Source: Peloplasma aerotolerans (GTDB lineage Bacteria; Bacillota_I; Bacilli_A; Acholeplasmatales; Acholeplasmataceae). Taken from it: DNA of 57,586 nucleotides. Below the pieces are notes generated by a model. That model had not been told where the DNA came from. It did no database searches and saw only the letters and a list, made by a program, of their open reading frames with translations. Each line of letters opens with the position of its first letter. Within the stretch, counting starts at the first letter, position 1. Of this stretch, positions 16,425-23,326 are shown piece after piece. The DNA is taken from contig NZ_JASCXW010000009.1 of NCBI RefSeq assembly GCF_030012175.1, positions 1 through 57,586 of the forward strand, read 5' to 3'. The position numbers and the translations under genes were made by a program.

Positions 16425-16911
16425 CTTTATTTTCCTTCATTTCTTTGAGTACTTGTCTTGTCTTAGTTACACTTGCATTTCCGTATATATGTTCTCCTAT
16501 AGAAAACACAGGAGCAAGACCACAGGCACCAACACATCTAGTTGCACAAAGTGTAAATTCTCCATCTTTTGTAGTTTCTCCTGATTTCACTTTAAGTTCA
16601 TCTTCAAGTGTATCCATAATAGTTTGTGATCCGCGAACATAACATGCTGTACCTAAACAGACACCAATGGTCTTTTTTCCTTTTGGAACAACTGAGAAAT
16701 TACCATAAAAAGTAACTACTCCATTAATTTTCGCGATGCTTTCATTAAGCTCTTTGGAGATGATTTTCTGAATAGAAATCGGTATATAACCAAAAATATG
16801 CTGCGCATCATGAAGCGTAGGCATTAAAGGTCCAGGCAATTTCTTATTCTTTTCTATTTGCAAGTTAAAAAGAGCCAACTTCTCACTAGTAATGTGTGAA
16901 TTTGTGTTCAT
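16411..16911 (-). CDS. hydC: Hydrogenase subunit HydC (NuoE-like, thioredoxin-like [2Fe-2S])
   Basis: A 166-residue NuoE-family subunit. An N-terminal helical domain (LMPTLHDAQHIFGYIP) precedes the thioredoxin-like ferredoxin with ligands in VCLGTACYV and CATRCVGACG. It binds one [2Fe-2S] cluster and with HydA and HydB completes the trimeric NAD(H)-linked hydrogenase. It is the first gene of the operon, behind a promoter with an inverted repeat and a cre-like site, and is separated from hydB by five accessory genes and the small 2Fe-2S protein gene. Confidence 0.92.
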   Translation of the reverse strand: MNTNSHITSEKLALFNLQIEKNKKLPGPLMPTLHDAQHIFGYIPISIQKIISKELNESIAKINGVVTFYGNFSVVPKGKKTIGVCLGTACYVRGSQTIMDTLEDELKVKSGETTKDGEFTLCATRCVGACGLAPVFSIGEHIYGNASVTKTRQVLKEMKENKDEII

Positions 16912-16949
16912 AATAATACTCCTTAAATTGTATCGTTATTTTCAAGTTC

Positions 16950-16992
16950 ATTATAACATTTATTATTGGAAAATAAAGCATATTTTCAATAA
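16950..16992 (-). promoter_or_regulatory. Hydrogenase operon promoter with overlapping inverted repeat
   Basis: On the minus strand the -10 is TATAAT (16955-16950), and a weak -35 (TTTATT or CTTTAT) lies near 16972-16978. The -35 is embedded in an inverted repeat: TTATTGAAAATA (16992-16981), a 5-nt centre, and TATTTTCCAATAA (16975-16963). An operator over the -35 fits a repressor. It is only loosely like the Rex consensus, so I do not name the regulator. Confidence 0.55.
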
Positions 16993-17009
16993 ATAGTTTT
17001 ATTTATTCA

Positions 17010-17025
17010 ATGATAACGTTTTCGA
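17010..17025. promoter_or_regulatory. cre-like catabolite control site
   Basis: ATGATAACGTTTTCGA matches the Firmicute cre pattern WTGNNARCGNWWWCAW at all but one defined position. It is centred about 75 bp upstream of the expected hydC transcription start, where CcpA could modulate the operon in response to sugar supply. Confidence 0.45.
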
Positions 17026-17060
17026 ATAGTTTTTATGTTTATTTAATGCATTTATTGAAT

Positions 17061-17083
17061 AAAAAGACACTTTTTCTAGTGTC
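17061..17083 (-). terminator. Terminator of the NYN-Smr-DUF3137 unit
   Basis: GACACT (17066-17071) pairs with AGTGTC (17078-17083). On the minus strand the hairpin ends in U5. It lies 8 nt after the DUF3137 stop and also insulates the hydrogenase promoter. Confidence 0.65.
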
Positions 17084-17090
17084 TTTAGTG

Positions 17091-17906
17091 TTATGATATA
17101 AGTTCAATTAAATCTTCAATAAGCTTTACTTCTTTTTTAATCTCATCAAAAAACTGTGTGTCGATATCTTTAAACATTTTTAAATCAAATGAATCAACTC
17201 GAGTGTCAAGAGCAATCATAACCTTCTTAGCTCTAAAACCAAACATTGTGCGTTTAGCTATATTTGAGAATTCAAGAAGTTTTTCCATAAATCTTGGTTT
17301 CAATAAATAAAATGCGGAGTGTTGATCTTTAGAAAAAACATCGAAAGTTTGATTAAAAACAATGTATTCTAATTCAACACGTTTCATGCCTTCAAATAGA
17401 CCGAACAAAAGCGTTCTATTAGGCATAATATAGACATCATTTTCAAATTTTTTATTAAACTCAATTTCAAAAAATCTTCCTTGAAATACTGTAACAACAG
17501 TTGTCGATTTCCCACTTCTTCTAACATCTCTTAGATGAACATCAGCTGAGATAAAATGTTTTCCTGATATATAGCCTTCCAAGTAGTCTTCGCTATGATA
17601 TCGATCTTCTCTTTTTAATATCTTTGAATCGTAAACATATGAGGATTCTAATCCTCTTTCTGGTTCATATTTACAACCTGGAATTAACTTATCAAGCACT
17701 TCTCTTACATAAACGTTTTTGAAGTGATTGCTCAGTTTCTTAAGCATACCAGTCATCGCTGAAGCACCTAATCCACCTATGATAAAACCAATCATTAAAA
17801 GAGGGTTTGTCATAAATAGTATAAATGATAGGGCTGTTATAATAATAAAAATAATAAACCAAGTTTCATAAATTGCTTTTTTTCTTTTAATCTGCTCTAA
17901 ATTCAT
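17091..17906 (-). CDS. DUF3137 family membrane protein
   Basis: A 271-residue protein. Two adjacent hydrophobic segments (about residues 15-55) are followed by a soluble domain with GCKYEPERGL, SKILKREDRYHSEDYLEG, VVTVFQGRFFEIEF and a C-terminal helical part, as in DUF3137 proteins. The function is unknown. It is the last gene of a three-gene unit with the Smr and NYN genes (15-bp gap) and ends on a clear terminator. Confidence 0.72.
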   Translation of the reverse strand: MNLEQIKRKKAIYETWFIIFIIITALSFILFMTNPLLMIGFIIGGLGASAMTGMLKKLSNHFKNVYVREVLDKLIPGCKYEPERGLESSYVYDSKILKREDRYHSEDYLEGYISGKHFISADVHLRDVRRSGKSTTVVTVFQGRFFEIEFNKKFENDVYIMPNRTLLFGLFEGMKRVELEYIVFNQTFDVFSKDQHSAFYLLKPRFMEKLLEFSNIAKRTMFGFRAKKVMIALDTRVDSFDLKMFKDIDTQFFDEIKKEVKLIEDLIELIS

Positions 17907-17921
17907 TATTATTTCCTCGTG

Positions 17922-18257
17922 CTATTTTAAGATAATATAAGTAATGCCATCGTTTCCTTTTTTATAATCCGAATCTGATTTAATTAGATTCGAATAAGTT
18001 TGAATCGCTTCATCAAATCCGAGCATTTCTCTAAATGCTTCTCCTGGAATGTATGCCTTGATTTCACTACGTCTAACTCTGTTTCTTAAAGATGAGTGAA
18101 CCGCTTGTTTAATTGAACCACCAACACCTGAAGAACCATAGCCATGAATGATTTTAATGACCTGATCTTTACCAGTACAATTTTTGATAATGACTGCTAG
18201 TTTTCTACCTGCTTCTAGTGTTGTAGGCATTTGACTTTTTATATCAAAGGTTTTCAT
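17922..18257 (-). CDS. Smr domain protein (putative nuclease)
   Basis: A 111-residue single Smr domain: DIKSQMPTTLEAGRKL at the N-terminus corresponds to the family's DLHG...A strand, and IIHGYGSSGVGGSIKQAV is the HGxGxG motif. Smr domains in MutS2 and related proteins cleave or bind RNA/DNA and can rescue collided ribosomes. The first catalytic-site motif here is DIKSQ rather than DLHG, so activity is uncertain. The start overlaps the NYN gene's stop (ATGA, 18254-18257). Confidence 0.8.
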   Translation of the reverse strand: MKTFDIKSQMPTTLEAGRKLAVIIKNCTGKDQVIKIIHGYGSSGVGGSIKQAVHSSLRNRVRRSEIKAYIPGEAFREMLGFDEAIQTYSNLIKSDSDYKKGNDGITYIILK

Positions 18258-19174
18258 TTTACTTTAAGTTTCGCAGCGTTATTTTTAACGGTTATCGAAT
18301 CAATACTTCCAACGAGTTTACTAAAACGTGTGAAACCTAATTCTTGATAATTAAATTCAGGGTATATTTTCTCTAACTCTTGTTTAATTTTAGTTAAGAT
18401 CATTTCTTTACTCTTATTCATTGAAATGATGTCAATAATAGCTTTAGTGACATCTTTCATATTCATTTTTGTATAAAACGTAACAAACGTTGTTGTCTTT
18501 TCTTGACTAATTGCTAATCCACTGATGGTATTGACTAAACTTGATAATGTTTTAGCACCATATTTTCTTGAATCAAAATCTGAGAATCTATTGACTAAAA
18601 TATCACCTAAACGACTTAATTGTATTTTGTTATCAATTCCATTTTCAATAATGATACTTTTAATGATATTTCCTATTTCTTGAGTATTTCTTGATGATGC
18701 TTCAACAGATTCTGGAATCTCATCATCTTCATCTTCATCATCTAGGTATTCGAAATATTTAAACTCGTTGCATGCTGATCTAAAAGCTTCAGTAACTTTC
18801 TTTTCGTTACCTACACCAATAACATGCATACCACCTTCTCTAAGTTTTACTGCAAGTGGTGTGAAGTCACTATCACTTGTTACTAAAAAGAATGCATTAA
18901 CTCTACCTTGATACATAACTTCTTGTGCATCTAGTGCCATTGCCATATCTGCAGCATTCTTTCCTACAGCAACATTGTACTGATGCACTGGTTTAATCGC
19001 GTTATCTTGTGCTGTACGATGCCAATCTCTTGATAAATTATTAATATCTCCATAAAATCTTGCGATTACTATTTTCCCGTATTTTGAAATTTCATTCATA
19101 ACTGATTTGATGTACTTAAATGATACATTCTCTGAATCTATCATTAAAGCTATTTTATATTCTGTTTTTTCCAT
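18254..19174 (-). CDS. NYN domain protein with C-terminal OST-HTH/LOTUS domains
   Basis: A 306-residue protein. The N-terminal NYN (PIN-like, LabA/DUF88) domain has acidic positions in LMIDSENVS, KNAADMAMALDA and LVTSDSDFTPL, as expected for a metal-dependent ribonuclease. After an acidic linker (EYLDDEDEDDEIPES) come two OST-HTH/LOTUS-type segments (about residues 163-225 and 235-300), likely RNA-binding. Translational coupling to an Smr protein suggests a shared RNA-processing task. A promoter (TTGAAT, 16 bp, TATAAT) precedes it. Confidence 0.85.
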   Translation of the reverse strand: MEKTEYKIALMIDSENVSFKYIKSVMNEISKYGKIVIARFYGDINNLSRDWHRTAQDNAIKPVHQYNVAVGKNAADMAMALDAQEVMYQGRVNAFFLVTSDSDFTPLAVKLREGGMHVIGVGNEKKVTEAFRSACNEFKYFEYLDDEDEDDEIPESVEASSRNTQEIGNIIKSIIIENGIDNKIQLSRLGDILVNRFSDFDSRKYGAKTLSSLVNTISGLAISQEKTTTFVTFYTKMNMKDVTKAIIDIISMNKSKEMILTKIKQELEKIYPEFNYQELGFTRFSKLVGSIDSITVKNNAAKLKVK

Positions 19175-19207
19175 TTTTAGTTCCTTTCTATAAATATATC
19201 CTCTTCT

Positions 19208-19235
19208 ATTATACTTGTTATTGGTAGTTATTCAA
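19208..19235 (-). promoter_or_regulatory. Promoter of the NYN-Smr-DUF3137 unit
   Basis: On the minus strand, TTGAAT (19235-19230) and TATAAT (19213-19208) are separated by 16 bp. GAAAGGAAC then precedes the NYN gene start at 19174. Confidence 0.55.
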
Positions 19236-19259
19236 AATCGAATTGATGATTTGGTTAAC

Positions 19260-19288
19260 AAAAAAACGCATAGATGGTATCTATACGT
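19260..19288 (-). terminator. Rho-independent terminator
   Basis: The arms around GCATAGAT and ATCTATACG form a nearly perfect 10-bp stem (one A/C mismatch) with a 3-nt loop. On the minus strand it is followed by a 7-nt U run. It would end transcripts from the accessory genes at 19.4-20.5 kb. Confidence 0.6.
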
Positions 19289-19296
19289 CTTTTAAA

Positions 19297-19371
19297 TCAT
19301 ATGTTTGGAGTCTTTGTTAACCTTAAAGAGACGTTTTCTTTAGCTATTTCGCCCAGTTCATCAAGGATTTT
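19297..19371 (-). pseudogene. Short coding remnant overlapping repeat copy 1
   Basis: On the minus strand an open stretch reads KILDELGEIAKEN followed by a tail ending LRLTKTPNI and a stop at 19297-19299. The frame is closed by a stop directly upstream and there is no start. The repeat copy at 20788-20813 gives a matching tail (LRLTETPT). The two look like 3' ends of the same former gene, perhaps a transposase; I do not recognise the family. Confidence 0.3.
19305..19330 (-). repeat. Dispersed repeat, copy 1
   Basis: TTGGAGTCTTTGTTAACC and the following TTAAAGAG match the copy at 20788-20813 at 24 of 26 positions in the same orientation, 1.5 kb away. Confidence 0.6.
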
Positions 19372-19460
19372 TCATGCGTATATCAAAAGCAAAAAACTTG
19401 TGTTTTGTTATCAAACTTATCTTTCTGTTAATTGAGAAAAATGATTATGTGTGATGTCCT

Positions 19461-20012
19461 CTAATAAGCTGTAAATTCTTCTCCAATGCTAACGCTTACA
19501 ATACCTAAATCAATATATGTTTTTATTCTTGAGAGATCAATGCTATCATCAATCACTGTGATTTCAACTTTATTAGATTTAAAATTAAGAGAAATACTTA
19601 TAAAATTGTACTCTTTTATATTCAGTGAAATTATTTTGAATACTTCTTTTAGTTGTGCATAACTATAGGTTACCTTGATAAATTGAATACTTTCATTTGT
19701 TAGAATATCAGTTAATTCCGTTGGTGCATTTTCAGTTAGACATACAACATAATTATTGTTTTCATCTAAGTAATACCCGGAAAAAAAGATATTGTATTTT
19801 TCGTAAACCAATTTAATGTAAACATTTGGGAAATTACCATCATCAAATCTTTCATAATTAAGTTCGTTCCTCAAAATATCATTCTCACTTTCTAGAGCAT
19901 AAACTTTGATCAATGTGAAAGAACCAAAGAATAAGAGTAGTCCGATAACTAAAATTACATTAAACTTGATAGGTGCTACCTTCAAACTTACGACTTTCTT
20001 ACCTTTAATCAA
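19461..20012 (-). CDS. Hypothetical membrane-anchored protein, TTG start
   Basis: A 183-residue protein with one transmembrane segment (about residues 17-38, FNVILVIGLLLFFGSF) and a soluble C-terminal part; I do not recognise a family. The only start for the frame is TTG at 20012, with no Shine-Dalgarno sequence. It overlaps by 4 nt (TTGA) the stop of a 16-codon reading frame that does have one (GGAGGG), so initiation may depend on coupling. It lies immediately downstream of a dead LytTR regulator gene and may itself be decaying. Confidence 0.5.
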   Translation of the reverse strand: MIKGKKVVSLKVAPIKFNVILVIGLLLFFGSFTLIKVYALESENDILRNELNYERFDDGNFPNVYIKLVYEKYNIFFSGYYLDENNNYVVCLTENAPTELTDILTNESIQFIKVTYSYAQLKEVFKIISLNIKEYNFISISLNFKSNKVEITVIDDSIDLSRIKTYIDLGIVSVSIGEEFTAY

Positions 20013-20059
20013 AGAATTAAGATCGTAATAATACTTAATCCAATAATATGATAATTCAT
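20009..20059 (-). CDS. Short 16-residue reading frame with good ribosome site
   Basis: ATG at 20059 follows AGGAGGGTATT. The frame encodes a hydrophobic 16-residue peptide beginning MNYHIIGLS and stops with TGA at 20009-20011, overlapping the TTG of the next frame. It could be a coupling leader. Equally, it could be the true N-terminus of the downstream protein, separated by a frameshift, since its hydrophobic character would fit a membrane protein. Confidence 0.35.
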   Translation of the reverse strand: MNYHIIGLSIITILIL

Positions 20060-20068
20060 AATACCCTC

Positions 20069-20517
20069 CTACATTCCGATTTTTTCTCGAAAACTCATTA
20101 AATACATACGAGATACATATACAGTGTTCTTATTCGCTAGAAGTATCTTTAATTTTGAATTATATTGGGGAATAATCTTCATTATTTTTCCTTTAGGTAT
20201 AATTTGGGATTTGTTTATACGAATAATATCTCTGTTCTCAAATATCCCTTCAACTTCATATAATCTTTCTTTAATTTTTAATCCACCAAATGATGTATGA
20301 ACAATGATATCATGTGTGAAACTTTCAACTAGATAAATGTCATCATAATTGATTATCTTTTTTTCTCCTCTTGAGTTGAATCCAATAAGATAATCTTGTT
20401 GATAATCAATTTCTTTAAAAATAAATTAGCATCATCTGAGATACTAAATCCAGCTTTCTCTAACATTTCTTGATATTTAAGATAATTTTCATCCTTACAT
20501 ATAATTTTTTATTTCAT
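20069..20517 (-). pseudogene. LytTR-family DNA-binding regulator, inactivated
   Basis: Translated in two frames, this stretch gives about 148 residues of a small LytTR regulator. The C-terminal LytTR domain is intact in pattern (YDDIYLVES, DIIRINKSQIIP, KIIPQYNSKL, TVYVSRMYLMSF). Two lesions disrupt the gene. The third codon is TAA (20509-20511) right after ATG-AAA, with GAGGGG upstream. A one-base shift occurs in the T/A-rich run near 20414-20425, joining ...DDANLFLK to EIDYQQ. Such regulators often control an adjacent membrane-protein gene, as found here. Confidence 0.72.
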
Positions 20518-20743
20518 ACTGTTCCCCTCAAAATAATTATATATGGTTTGCATAAATGTATCACAAATTTAACATATGTTACACCTATTATCTCATATGT
20601 TACAAAAACAAGGGATCCCAATACAGTAAATTTAGAATCCCTTGCTTTCATTTTTTATACGATTTTAATAGTTTGTTAAGTTCAAATCAGAAAAAATGTG
20701 ATCAACAGTTTTATATCCGATTCATTACAAAATTTGTTGTTTT

Positions 20744-20774
20744 TGTGCCAGTTCGAATCCGATTGGCACGACCA
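20744..20774 (+). other. tRNA-like mini-hairpin: acceptor stem plus T-loop and CCA
   Basis: TGTGCCA (20744-20750) can pair over seven positions (one G-U) with TGGCACG (20764-20770), followed by A and CCA. Between them is GTTCGAATCCGAT, a near-perfect tRNA T-loop and T-stem 3' strand. The D arm and anticodon arm are absent. It looks like a tRNA with its middle deleted, or an attachment-site copy of a tRNA 3' end. No tRNA in this window has the same end. Confidence 0.45.
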
Positions 20775-20787
20775 AAACAAAATTAAG

Positions 20788-20813
20788 TTGGAGTCTCTGT
20801 TAACCTTAAAGGG
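20788..20813 (-). repeat. Dispersed repeat, copy 2
   Basis: TTGGAGTCTCTGTTAACC followed by TTAAAGGG matches copy 1 at 19305-19330. A diverged third unit starts about 15 nt further on, again ending in TTTAACCTTAA. Confidence 0.6.
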
Positions 20814-21004
20814 TTGTGTTTTTGGGGGCTCTTTAACCTTAACTGGTAAGAAAATGACCTAAAGTGGAAAATAGTGGGAAAATCGAGAAAGTAATGGTAC
20901 TATTTTTTCACATTATGTGAACTTTAACTAAAACCTCCACTACAGCTTTAGCTTTTCATTATCAAACCTACTTTTAGATTCTAAAACATAAGATTTGATT
21001 TTTT

Positions 21005-21321
21005 TTATATCCAATTCCTATCATTGTGATCTTCATATAAGAATTCATGGTAATCATCTGGTTCATCTATAGAACATGATATGTTTATTTCCTTTGGATA
21101 AAATTTAATGTCAATATACGATTCATCAATTGCTTGAATACCTACACACTCAAATCCTGGGTACCATCTACATGAATTTCGATTCTAGATAATCCGATAT
21201 CACGTAGTTTTTTCTTTAATTGCTTGTTTATAAAGTCATCAAGGACATAGTAAAACTGAGAATACAACTCCTGAGTTTTTTCTGTTAAATATCTCTTAAT
21301 TTTTCTTTTTTTTCCAAACAT
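21005..21321 (-). pseudogene. Frameshifted small gene of unknown family
   Basis: ATG at 21321 has an excellent ribosome site (GGAGGGTAAT) and opens a basic N-terminal frame (MFGKKRKIKRYLTEK). That frame stops after about 56 codons, just past HVDGTQDLSV. A second frame, overlapping from about 21160, continues with YPGFECVGIQAIDESYIDIKFY and ends NDRNWI at 21005-21007. The two halves together make a plausible protein of about 105 residues, so a one-base shift is likely. I recognise no family. It follows the AAA_14 ATPase gene by 35 bp on the same strand. Confidence 0.45.
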
Positions 21322-21356
21322 ATTACCCTCCGAATTTGATCGTTATTTTTCGCAAT

Positions 21357-22529
21357 CTAACCAGATAAAAATGAAGTTAAATGAACTATCTTTATCCCAT
21401 CGACTACGCCAACATCTTTGTAATCATATGTAACGATTATTCTTTCATAATTATCTTTAACGACGAGTAGATTGTCTGTTTCTCTAGTACTATTTACAGG
21501 CATACTTAAGGTCACTTGAACATACTTAGTATAATTATCTTTGAAACAAATAAAATCTATTTCTAAATCATCATATTTCCCAACAAAAACATGCCATCCT
21601 TCTTGTATAAGTTTTAGATAAACAATATTTTCTATCATAGATCCAAGATTGCTATTCATACGACCTAGCATGATATTTTTTAGTCCAAGGTCAACAACAT
21701 AATACTTACCTAATGTTTTTAAATGTTCTTTGCCACGAATATCATATCTCGTTGCTTTATAAAAAATAAAAGCATTCTCTAAAAGGTGAAGGTACTTATT
21801 AATTGTCTCTGGTTTTACTACTTGATTCATGGATTTAAAGTAATTCGAAATTTTAGAACTTGAAACCGACTTACCTATATTATCTAACAAATACAGTGAA
21901 AGTTTCATGAGCACATCAATTTGAGTAATATTGCCTCTAATCGAAACATCTTTTAATAGAATACTATTATAAATACCTTTCAATATGTCACTTTTCATTT
22001 GTTCATCTTTCGTGAGTACAACCGATGGAAAACCACCATATTTTATATACTCTTGTAAATATCGATCAATGCTATCTTCTTTAGTGAAATCTTTTAGTTC
22101 CACCAATGATAAAGGATATAACTTTATTTCTACATATCGACCGGATAGATAAGTTGCAAGTTCGCCGGAAAGCATATTTGCATTTGACCCTGTTAAATAT
22201 ATATCGCAATTAAACGCAATCCTTAATCCATTAATCAACTTTTGCCAATGATGAACTTCAGCTATTTCATCAAATAGAAAATATATTCTTTCATCCGTTT
22301 CTACTTGAGTTTTGATGAATTCATACAGTTTGTCAGCCGTTTGAATACCAAAAGTATCTGGATGCTCAAAATTGAGATATATCGTTTTTCTATTTAGTTC
22401 TTGAAGGTGTTTCTCAAGCATTTTCAATAGAAATGACTTACCTGATCTTCTTACACCAGTAATTAATTTCACGAATTCTGTATCTATGTATTTGATTAGT
22501 TTATCTAAGTAATAACGTCTGATTTTCAT
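21357..22529 (-). CDS. AAA_14/DUF4143 family ATP-binding protein
   Basis: A 390-residue protein of a common but poorly understood family. The P-loop is TGVRRSGKSFLLK (about residues 25-37), Walker B is IYFLFDEI, and LTGSNANMLSGELATYLSGR is the sensor-1/arginine segment. The C-terminal DUF4143 part ends with the nuclease-like EIDFICF...YVQV pattern typical of these proteins. The start is the ATG at 22529 with GAGGTG 6 nt upstream. Family members are frequent in genomic islands. Two direct repeats lie in the promoter region. Confidence 0.85.
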   Translation of the reverse strand: MKIRRYYLDKLIKYIDTEFVKLITGVRRSGKSFLLKMLEKHLQELNRKTIYLNFEHPDTFGIQTADKLYEFIKTQVETDERIYFLFDEIAEVHHWQKLINGLRIAFNCDIYLTGSNANMLSGELATYLSGRYVEIKLYPLSLVELKDFTKEDSIDRYLQEYIKYGGFPSVVLTKDEQMKSDILKGIYNSILLKDVSIRGNITQIDVLMKLSLYLLDNIGKSVSSSKISNYFKSMNQVVKPETINKYLHLLENAFIFYKATRYDIRGKEHLKTLGKYYVVDLGLKNIMLGRMNSNLGSMIENIVYLKLIQEGWHVFVGKYDDLEIDFICFKDNYTKYVQVTLSMPVNSTRETDNLLVVKDNYERIIVTYDYKDVGVVDGIKIVHLTSFLSG

Positions 22530-22562
22530 TATAAACACCTCTTTTACTTACATTGTATTATT

Positions 22563-22616
22563 TTTTTTGCCTTTTGTAAAGTAAAAATTGTATTTATATA
22601 CTTTTTTGCCTTTGTA
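22563..22616 (-). promoter_or_regulatory. Direct repeats upstream of the AAA_14 gene
   Basis: TTTTTTGCCTTTTGTA (22563-22578) recurs as TTTTTTGCCTTTGTA (22602-22616), 39 bp away. On the gene's strand the motif is TACAAA(A)GGCAAAAAA. The copies flank the likely promoter and could be operator sites, possibly for autoregulation. Confidence 0.4.
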
Positions 22617-22652
22617 TGGTTTATTTAATACTTATGATGGGGTCTTTAAAAA

Positions 22653-22674
22653 CAAAAAATACCCTAAATGGGCA
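22653..22674 (-). terminator. Terminator of tRNA-Cys
   Basis: TACCC (22660-22664) pairs with GGGCA (22670-22674). On the minus strand the short hairpin is followed by a U6 run. It sits about 50 nt downstream of the tRNA gene. Confidence 0.5.
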
Positions 22675-22722
22675 TAAATTTGTTTAATTAGCTCGTATTA
22701 TCGAACCAACTCAAGATTATTT

Positions 22723-22796
22723 TGGAGGCCTCAAACGGATTTGAACCGATGATCAGGCAGTTGCAGTGCCTTGCCTTACCACTTGGCTATGAGGCC
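22723..22796 (-). tRNA. tRNA-Cys (GCA)
   Basis: A 74-nt cloverleaf with encoded CCA. Acceptor GGCCTCA pairs with TGAGGCC, the anticodon stem-loop AGGCA-CTGCAAC-TGCCT gives anticodon GCA, and the T-loop is TTCAAAT. It marks the right border of the accessory patch at 19.3-22.6 kb. Confidence 0.95.
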
Positions 22797-22837
22797 CTCA
22801 CATGCTATATCATTATAACTTTTAAATGGTTAAAAAG

Positions 22838-23320
22838 TCAATACAAATTCTCTTTAAATTGAAGTTCGTTTTTTAATCTTTCTAACCAACCTGTTAATGA
22901 CTCTTCTAACAATTGATAGGTTTGTTCATATTGTCCGGTTAAATAAGGATCAGGGACACTTTGTCCTTTTGTCTCATCCATAATATTTCTTAAAAGAAAT
23001 ATCTTATGCTTATGCTTTCCTGCTTGTTTTAATAGATGTTGAACATTGGACTTATCCATACCTATAATATAATCAAATTTAACAAAATCACTTGCTTGAA
23101 TAGTCATAGATTTCATATGATGATGTTTTGCCCCAATTCTATCTAATATCTTTCTTGTCTCTGGATGTGGGGGTTTACCATGTTCCCATGTTGAGGTAGC
23201 TCTTGATTCAATGTGAATTTTTTCTTGTAAGTTCTCCTTAATAACCATTTGGGTAAACATACCTTCAGCCATCGGTGATCTACAGATATTTCCTAAACAA
23301 ACAAATAAAATTTTTATCAT
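22838..23320 (-). CDS. Low-molecular-weight protein-tyrosine phosphatase
   Basis: A 160-residue LMW-PTP. The N-terminal P-loop FVCLGNICRSPMAEG contains the CX5R motif (Cys8, Arg14), and the general-acid Asp is in VPDPYLTG near residue 127. It removes phosphate from protein tyrosines, or possibly arginines. It follows the serine hydrolase gene by 6 bp on the same strand, so the pair is probably one transcript. Length is normal for the family. Confidence 0.92.
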   Translation of the reverse strand: MIKILFVCLGNICRSPMAEGMFTQMVIKENLQEKIHIESRATSTWEHGKPPHPETRKILDRIGAKHHHMKSMTIQASDFVKFDYIIGMDKSNVQHLLKQAGKHKHKIFLLRNIMDETKGQSVPDPYLTGQYEQTYQLLEESLTGWLERLKNELQFKENLY

Positions 23321-23326
23321 ATATCT

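Larger units (their letters stand above)
20518..21004. other. Gene-free stretch with hairpins and repeat remnants
   Basis: No gene is supported here. It holds an 8-bp hairpin (CAAGGGAT 20609-20616, ATCCCTTG 20637-20644) flanked by A and T runs that could terminate in either direction. It also holds a tRNA-like mini-hairpin (20744-20774), repeat copy 2 (20788-20813), and a partial third copy, GGGCTCTTTAACCTTAACT (about 20826-20844). The rest is AT-rich with stops in all frames, consistent with decayed mobile DNA. Confidence 0.5.

Noticed and set aside
16950-16992. Rex operator at the hydrogenase promoter
   Set aside because: The inverted repeat lacks the TTGTTAA/TTAACAA half-sites, so I list it as an unassigned operator rather than a Rex box.
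22723-22796. tRNA-Cys as the attachment site of the accessory patch at 19.3-22.6 kb
   Set aside because: No copy of its 3' end is found at the far border; the tRNA-like piece at 20744 has a different acceptor sequence and lies on the other strand. No integrase gene is seen.
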